A DNA stretch of 18,686 nt, taken from Rhodanobacter sp. UBA5168 (lineage in GTDB: Bacteria; Pseudomonadota; Gammaproteobacteria; Xanthomonadales; Rhodanobacteraceae). Each line of letters starts with the position of its first letter. The first letter of the stretch is position 1. Shown one piece after another: positions 15,545-18,686 of this stretch. The DNA is taken from contig DHXA01000078.1 in the NCBI GenBank assembly GCA_002413455.1, positions 7,411 to 26,096 of the forward strand, read 5' to 3'. The translations under genes and the position numbers were made by a program. The notes below the pieces were generated by a model. That model did no database searches, was not told the origin of the DNA, and saw only the letters and a program-made list of their open reading frames with translations.

Positions 15545-16744
15545 TCAACCCTGCGACGCCGGTATCTCGAACACCTGGCGCAGATAGGCTACATAAGCCG
15601 GGTCCTCGCACATGTTCTTGCCTGGCGAGTCACTGAGCTTGGCCACCGGCTGGCCGTTGCAGCGGACCATCTTGATCACGATGTTGAGCGGCACTGGCCC
15701 TACGTCATTGGTGAGGTTGGTACCGACGCCGAACGCGAGCAGGCAGCGATTGCGAAAATGCGTGTACAGCTGCATCACCTTGGGAATGTCGAGGCCATCG
15801 CTGAATACCAGCACCTTGCTGCGCGGATCGACCCGGTTGACGCCGTAGTGCGCCAGCACCTTCTCGCCCCATTCAAAGGGGTCGCCGGAGTCATGCCGGG
15901 TGCCGTCGAAAAGCTTGCAGAAGTACATGTCGAAGTCGCGCAGGAACGCATTGAGTCCGTAGACGTCCGACAACGCGATACCGAGATCGCCGCGGTACTC
16001 CTTCGCCCACGCCTCCAGCGCCGCCACCTGCGAATCGCGCAGGCGCGGACCCAACGCCTGATGCGCCTGCAGGTATTCATGCGCCAGCGTGCCCAGCGGG
16101 GTGAGGTTGAGCTTGCGTGCCAGCCACACATTGCTGGTGCCGGCCAGCTGCGTGCCCAGTTCGTTGCGCAGCGTGGTCACCACTTCCGCATGCCACACGC
16201 GCGAATAGCGCCGTCGCGTGCCGTAGTCGGCGATTCTGCAGCCGGCATAGTCCGGTGTATCGCGCAGCAAGGCGATCTTTTCGTGCAGCCGCCGCCGTCC
16301 CTCGGCCAGGTCGAGGCCGTTGCTGGTGTTGCGGAAATACACTTCGTTGACGATCGCCAGCAGCGGCACTTCGAACAGGATCGTGTGCAGCCACGGCCCG
16401 CGTATGCGGATCTCGATCTCGCCATGGCCCGCCGCAGCCGGTCCGCTCCTGGCAGGCATGATCTCCACATACTTCTCGTTGAGCTGGAACAGGCCCAGAA
16501 AATCCACGAAGTCGCTCTTGATGAAGCGCCAGCTGCGCAAGTAGTCCAGTTCTTCGGGGGTGAAGCGCAACTGGCACAGCGCGGCCAGCTCGGCGCGAAT
16601 CTCGCCGATGAACGGCACCAGATCGATGCCTGGATTGCGGCACTTGAAACGGTATTCGACCTGTGCGGCCGGATACTGGTGCAGCACCACCTGCATCATC
16701 GAGAACTTATACAGGTCGGTATCAAGCAACGAGTCGATGATCAT
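15545..16744 (-). CDS. pncB: Nicotinate phosphoribosyltransferase
   Basis: The 399-aa cytoplasmic enzyme of the Preiss-Handler pathway converts nicotinate, PRPP and ATP to nicotinate mononucleotide for NAD salvage. It starts [16 protein letters not shown], the conserved N-terminal substrate-binding motif. The histidine phosphorylated during the ATP-driven cycle is His222 in [12 protein letters not shown], equivalent to His219 of Salmonella PncB. The PRPP-side segments with [13 protein letters not shown] and VLVFSDGLD are present, followed by [10 protein letters not shown]. Length is the usual 400. The ATG at 16744 lacks a strong ribosome site. Upstream on the same strand is a terminated small transcript, so pncB needs its own promoter. 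Confidence 0.96.
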   Translation of the reverse strand: MIIDSLLDTDLYKFSMMQVVLHQYPAAQVEYRFKCRNPGIDLVPFIGEIRAELAALCQLRFTPEELDYLRSWRFIKSDFVDFLGLFQLNEKYVEIMPARSGPAAAGHGEIEIRIRGPWLHTILFEVPLLAIVNEVYFRNTSNGLDLAEGRRRLHEKIALLRDTPDYAGCRIADYGTRRRYSRVWHAEVVTTLRNELGTQLAGTSNVWLARKLNLTPLGTLAHEYLQAHQALGPRLRDSQVAALEAWAKEYRGDLGIALSDVYGLNAFLRDFDMYFCKLFDGTRHDSGDPFEWGEKVLAHYGVNRVDPRSKVLVFSDGLDIPKVMQLYTHFRNRCLLAFGVGTNLTNDVGPVPLNIVIKMVRCNGQPVAKLSDSPGKNMCEDPAYVAYLRQVFEIPASQG

Positions 16745-16778
16745 CAGTCAACCGGGTCGGGAAAGGCGTACACCGACC

Positions 16779-16784
16779 ATTATC
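16779..16784 (-). promoter_or_regulatory. Candidate -10 box for pncB
   Basis: On the minus strand GATAAT (5 of 6 to consensus) is 34 bases ahead of the pncB ATG. No good -35 stands 17 bases upstream; instead there is an inverted repeat ATGCA-CTGC-TGCAT just before it, a possible operator. Confidence 0.3.
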
Positions 16785-16829
16785 CATGCAGCAGTGCATC
16801 GCATGCGGGGCACCGCTTTACCTTCGCGC

Positions 16830-16870
16830 AAAAAAAAACCTCATCCGCCAGGGGAGGACAGATGAGGTTT
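16830..16870 (-). terminator. Rho-independent terminator of a small transcript upstream of pncB
   Basis: On the minus strand AAACCTCATC pairs with GATGAGGTTT (10 bp; up to 14 with inner G-C and G-U pairs), and nine T residues run from the stem's end (16830-16838). No recognised long gene lies directly upstream on this strand, which points to an unannotated small transcript. Confidence 0.9.
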
Positions 16871-16905
16871 GTCAGGCGGCCTCCAGGGGAGGAAAGGCCA
16901 ACCCC
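16830..16905 (-). ncRNA. Candidate regulatory RNA with two anti-Shine-Dalgarno loops
   Basis: Immediately after the stop of a 32-codon ORF, the minus strand folds into two hairpins. The first (16877-16900) has stem GGCCT/AGGCC, the second (16836-16870) is the terminator stem. Both contain the same 11 bases, TCCTCCCCTGG, in the loop region. After G-U closing pairs the apical loops are about CCUCCCCU and CUCCCCU, complementary to the G-rich Shine-Dalgarno core GGGGAGG. C-rich loops of this kind are the working parts of known sRNAs such as Xanthomonas sX13 and the rhodobacterial CcsR family. It may be an independent sRNA or a processed 3' UTR of the small ORF. Function is inferred from structure only. 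Confidence 0.6.
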
Positions 16906-17004
16906 TCAGTGGCACGATGGACTGCACCACTTCTTGTCGCCGTCACGGCGATACGAAGGCTTAGTGTGGCCGCCACCCTGTGAGTTCAATGTGCATGTCG
17001 GCAT
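16906..17004 (-). CDS. Putative 32-aa peptide, Cys-containing
   Basis: An ATG-to-TGA frame of 32 codons begins MPTCTLNSQGGGHTKPSY, continues with a basic/acidic stretch RRDGDKK and ends WCSPSCH. It has three cysteines (4, 27, 31) and a terminal CX3CH, which could bind metal or, less likely, haem. There is no signal peptide. The possible ribosome site is weak (GAG about 8-10 bases upstream). Third-position GC is about 69 percent, lower than neighbouring genes. Support for reality comes from its position: it is followed directly by the twin hairpins and a strong terminator on the same strand. I recognise no family; a leader or decoy ORF of the sRNA is possible. Confidence 0.45.
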   Translation of the reverse strand: MPTCTLNSQGGGHTKPSYRRDGDKKWCSPSCH

Positions 17005-17206
17005 TTGTTCAGCTCGCCGACAGGATGAACCGTCGCACGCCGGGAGATACAGGGCAGATCGAAACACGCCGCGGCGCTGCTCTGCGACGCTTGGTGATCA
17101 TGCGCTTCGATGCCACCATCGACCCGTCCGATTTCGATATCAGCGGCCGATGCGGCGCACCCTCGACGCGATCGAAATCCTGCCTGCCAACCTTGCGGAA
17201 TTCATC
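17005..17206. other. Intergenic stretch between the small ORF and the cytochrome gene
   Basis: Divergent promoters for the minus-strand small transcript and the plus-strand cytochrome gene should lie here. I see no convincing -35/-10 pair, no hairpin of note and no further coding frame with support. Confidence 0.4.
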
Positions 17207-18019
17207 ATGAAACTGCTGTTGCGCTGCTGCCTTTCGCTGCTTGGCCTGCCCATCTTCGCGCACGCCGCCGAGCTCACGGTCGATCTGGGCCACGGCGCCG
17301 TCACCTATCGCACCGAGGTGTTGCTGCAGCGACGTGATGTGCGCACGATCAGCGTGGCGGGCGATGTCGCCTTCCAGCGCACCATGCAATACCGGGCCGT
17401 GCCGCTGGCCGCATTGCTCAAGGGCATCGATGGCAGCGACCATCTGCAGTTCGTCGCCGGTGACGGCTTTGCCGCCGAGATCCCCGCCGCACTCATCCTG
17501 AATCGTCACGGCAGCGAAGCGTGGCTTGCCATCGAGGATCCCGCAAAACCATGGCCCGCCCTCGGCAAACACCGCGGCGGCGCGGGACCGTTCTATGTCG
17601 TATGGACGCAGCCACAGACCGCCCACGTGAGTCCGGAACAATGGCCGTATCGGTTGGCGGCGATTCGCCGGTTGAGTAGCGTCGCCGAACGGTTTCCGGC
17701 GATCGTTCCCGATCGCGCACTGGCGGCCGGCAGCACGGTACAACGCGGTTTCACGGTGTTCCAGCGCACCTGTTTCGCCTGCCACACGCTCAACGGCGAA
17801 GGGGATGCGAAACTCGGACCGGATCTCAACCTCCCGCACAACCCCACCGAATACCTGCGTGCCGACCTGCTGCGCGCCTTCATCCGCGATCCGCAATCGC
17901 TGCGTCGCTGGCCGCAGGCGAAGATGCAGGGATTCGACTCGCAAGCGCTTTCCGACGCCGATCTGGACGCGGTGCTGGCCTACCTGCGGCACATGGCGCA
18001 GCGCAAGGCTGGACACTGA
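17207..18019 (+). CDS. Cytochrome c with sulfite-oxidase-like N-terminal domain
   Basis: The 270-aa exported protein has a signal peptide (MKLLLRCCLSLLGLPIFAHA, cleaved near residue 20). Residues about 21-165 resemble the oxidoreductase molybdopterin-binding fold, with VPLAALLKGIDGSDHLQFVAGDGFAAEIP and a later GGAGPFYVVW. This region has no cysteine, so the usual Mo-ligating Cys is missing and it is unlikely to bind molybdopterin. Residues about 172-265 form a class I cytochrome c: haem motif C189-F-A-C192-H193, and Met240 in KMQGF as probable distal ligand. It is thus probably a periplasmic electron carrier or sensor. The ATG at 17207 begins the signal peptide and has GGAA about eight bases ahead; a long open frame extends upstream but overlaps pncB on the other strand and is not coding. 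Confidence 0.85.
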   Translation: MKLLLRCCLSLLGLPIFAHAAELTVDLGHGAVTYRTEVLLQRRDVRTISVAGDVAFQRTMQYRAVPLAALLKGIDGSDHLQFVAGDGFAAEIPAALILNRHGSEAWLAIEDPAKPWPALGKHRGGAGPFYVVWTQPQTAHVSPEQWPYRLAAIRRLSSVAERFPAIVPDRALAAGSTVQRGFTVFQRTCFACHTLNGEGDAKLGPDLNLPHNPTEYLRADLLRAFIRDPQSLRRWPQAKMQGFDSQALSDADLDAVLAYLRHMAQRKAGH

Positions 18020-18034
18020 CGGCCGTTTTTATCG

Positions 18035-18686
18035 TTACGGCGCTCCTTCGGGTTGATGCTGCAGCCACGCCTGCAGCGATCGCTCGCGCTGCAGTTTCGG
18101 CTCGCGTGCCAGCCCGCGTACGCGTGCGTAGAACGCCGGCCAGCTGCGCTCGGCGCGCTCGAACAGCGCGGTGAAGGCCGGCACCCACTGGTCGTACAGG
18201 CCGAACGGCAGCAGCCGCGCATTATTGATCGGTGCCGCTACCCACCTGTCGTAACGGTGATCGTTGGGCCAGTCGTGTGCGCGCCATTGCGCGTAGCGGA
18301 TGCGAAACGCCGCAATCTCATGCTGCTTGCCGGCTTCCATCGCGGCCTCACCCGCGCCGCTGGCGTACAGGGTCTGGAGACGTGCGCGCAGATCCAGCAC
18401 CAGCCGGGTGAAGCCGTCATCCATGGCCCTGGCATGGCCATCCTGCGGCGGCAAGCCGCGCGACTGGCGCCACTCGCGCAACCCTTCGTTTTGCACGAAA
18501 GTTGCGAAGGATTCGTTGAACGCCGTATCGCCCTTCACGTAAACAAGCTGGTGTGCCAGCTCGTGGAAGATCGTGCCATCCAGTTCGTCATTGTCCCAGC
18601 GCAGCATGCTTGAGAGGATCGGATCGGCAAACCAGCCCAGCGTGGAATACGCCGGCACGCCGCCGATCCACACATCGTCGCCTTGC
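18035..18686 (-). CDS. Putative zinc aminopeptidase (PF10023-like), N-terminus outside window
   Basis: The C-terminal 216 or so residues are present; the frame is open to the window's right end, so the gene starts beyond it. It carries a gluzincin site: HELAHQ (HExxH) in DGTIFHELAHQLVYVKGD, then FNESFATFVQNEG, where the Glu of NESFA is the likely third zinc ligand. Preceding it are GVPAYSTLGWFADPILS and LRWDNDELD. This arrangement fits the Aminopep (PF10023) family of putative membrane-associated aminopeptidases. The C-terminal 120 residues are helical and end in a charged tail. The stop is 15 bases from that of the convergent cytochrome gene. Substrate unknown. Confidence 0.85.
   Translation of the reverse strand, partial: QGDDVWIGGVPAYSTLGWFADPILSSMLRWDNDELDGTIFHELAHQLVYVKGDTAFNESFATFVQNEGLREWRQSRGLPPQDGHARAMDDGFTRLVLDLRARLQTLYASGAGEAAMEAGKQHEIAAFRIRYAQWRAHDWPNDHRYDRWVAAPINNARLLPFGLYDQWVPAFTALFERAERSWPAFYARVRGLAREPKLQRERSLQAWLQHQPEGAP

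Noticed and set aside
16836..16900. Reading the GGGGAGGA loops on the plus strand as a CsrA/RsmA-binding sRNA
   Set aside because: The T-tract that marks the 3' end exists only for minus-strand transcription, so the loops in RNA are C-rich, not GGA.
15758..17206. Long in-frame upstream extension of the cytochrome gene
   Set aside because: It overlaps pncB and the small RNA on the opposite strand, and the signal peptide starts cleanly at 17207.

Overview
The window is GC-rich, densely coded bacterial DNA. It most resembles a gammaproteobacterium of the Xanthomonadales/Lysobacterales (Rhodanobacter/Dyella-like). This rests on the overall protein flavour, on a PhaB-type reductase, PldA and a PF10023-type aminopeptidase in one chromosome, and on a REP-type repeat with the core GGGAGCGGCTTCAGCCGCGA of the kind common in that group. 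The placement is an inference, since no rRNA or marker gene is present. Nothing looks like a phage, plasmid, insertion sequence or CRISPR; this is ordinary chromosomal housekeeping territory with some interesting small elements between genes.

Left part (1-6462). A PhaB-type acetoacetyl-CoA reductase (+) converges on tcdA, which acts on tRNA t6A (-). A small membrane-anchored cytochrome c'-like protein (+) converges on an Mpo1/DUF962-like membrane protein (-). Next on the minus strand is a likely transcription unit reading alpha/beta hydrolase, then Old Yellow Enzyme (YqjM type), then pirin. A paired REP/BIME element separates it from the Mpo1-like gene. A cold-shock protein gene (-) with a clear terminator and a long structured leader follows, then about 530 bases without a recognised gene.

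Middle (6463-12888). Here lie a four-cysteine lipoprotein (+), a YcaQ/AlkX-type DNA glycosylase (-), a secreted Pro/Ala-rich protein with a C-terminal EF hand (+), outer-membrane phospholipase A (pldA, +, with a strong terminator), a SlyD-like FKBP prolyl isomerase (-), PBP4-type D-Ala-D-Ala carboxypeptidase (dacB, +) and a thioredoxin-type glutathione peroxidase (-). Envelope maintenance (PldA, SlyD, DacB) is the loose theme.

Right part (12989-18686). The metNIQ operon imports methionine. metN and metI overlap by ATGA, and the 66-base metI-metQ gap holds two mutually exclusive perfect hairpins, the second ending 4 bases before the metQ start. pncB (NAD salvage) converges on it. Upstream of pncB, on the same strand, is an unannotated locus: a 32-codon Cys-containing peptide ORF followed by two hairpins that both display a CUCCCCU loop and end in a textbook Rho-independent terminator. 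This looks like an sRNA or 3'-UTR regulator with anti-Shine-Dalgarno loops and is the most novel object in the window. A cytochrome c fused to a sulfite-oxidase-like domain (+) and a truncated PF10023-type aminopeptidase (-) close the window.
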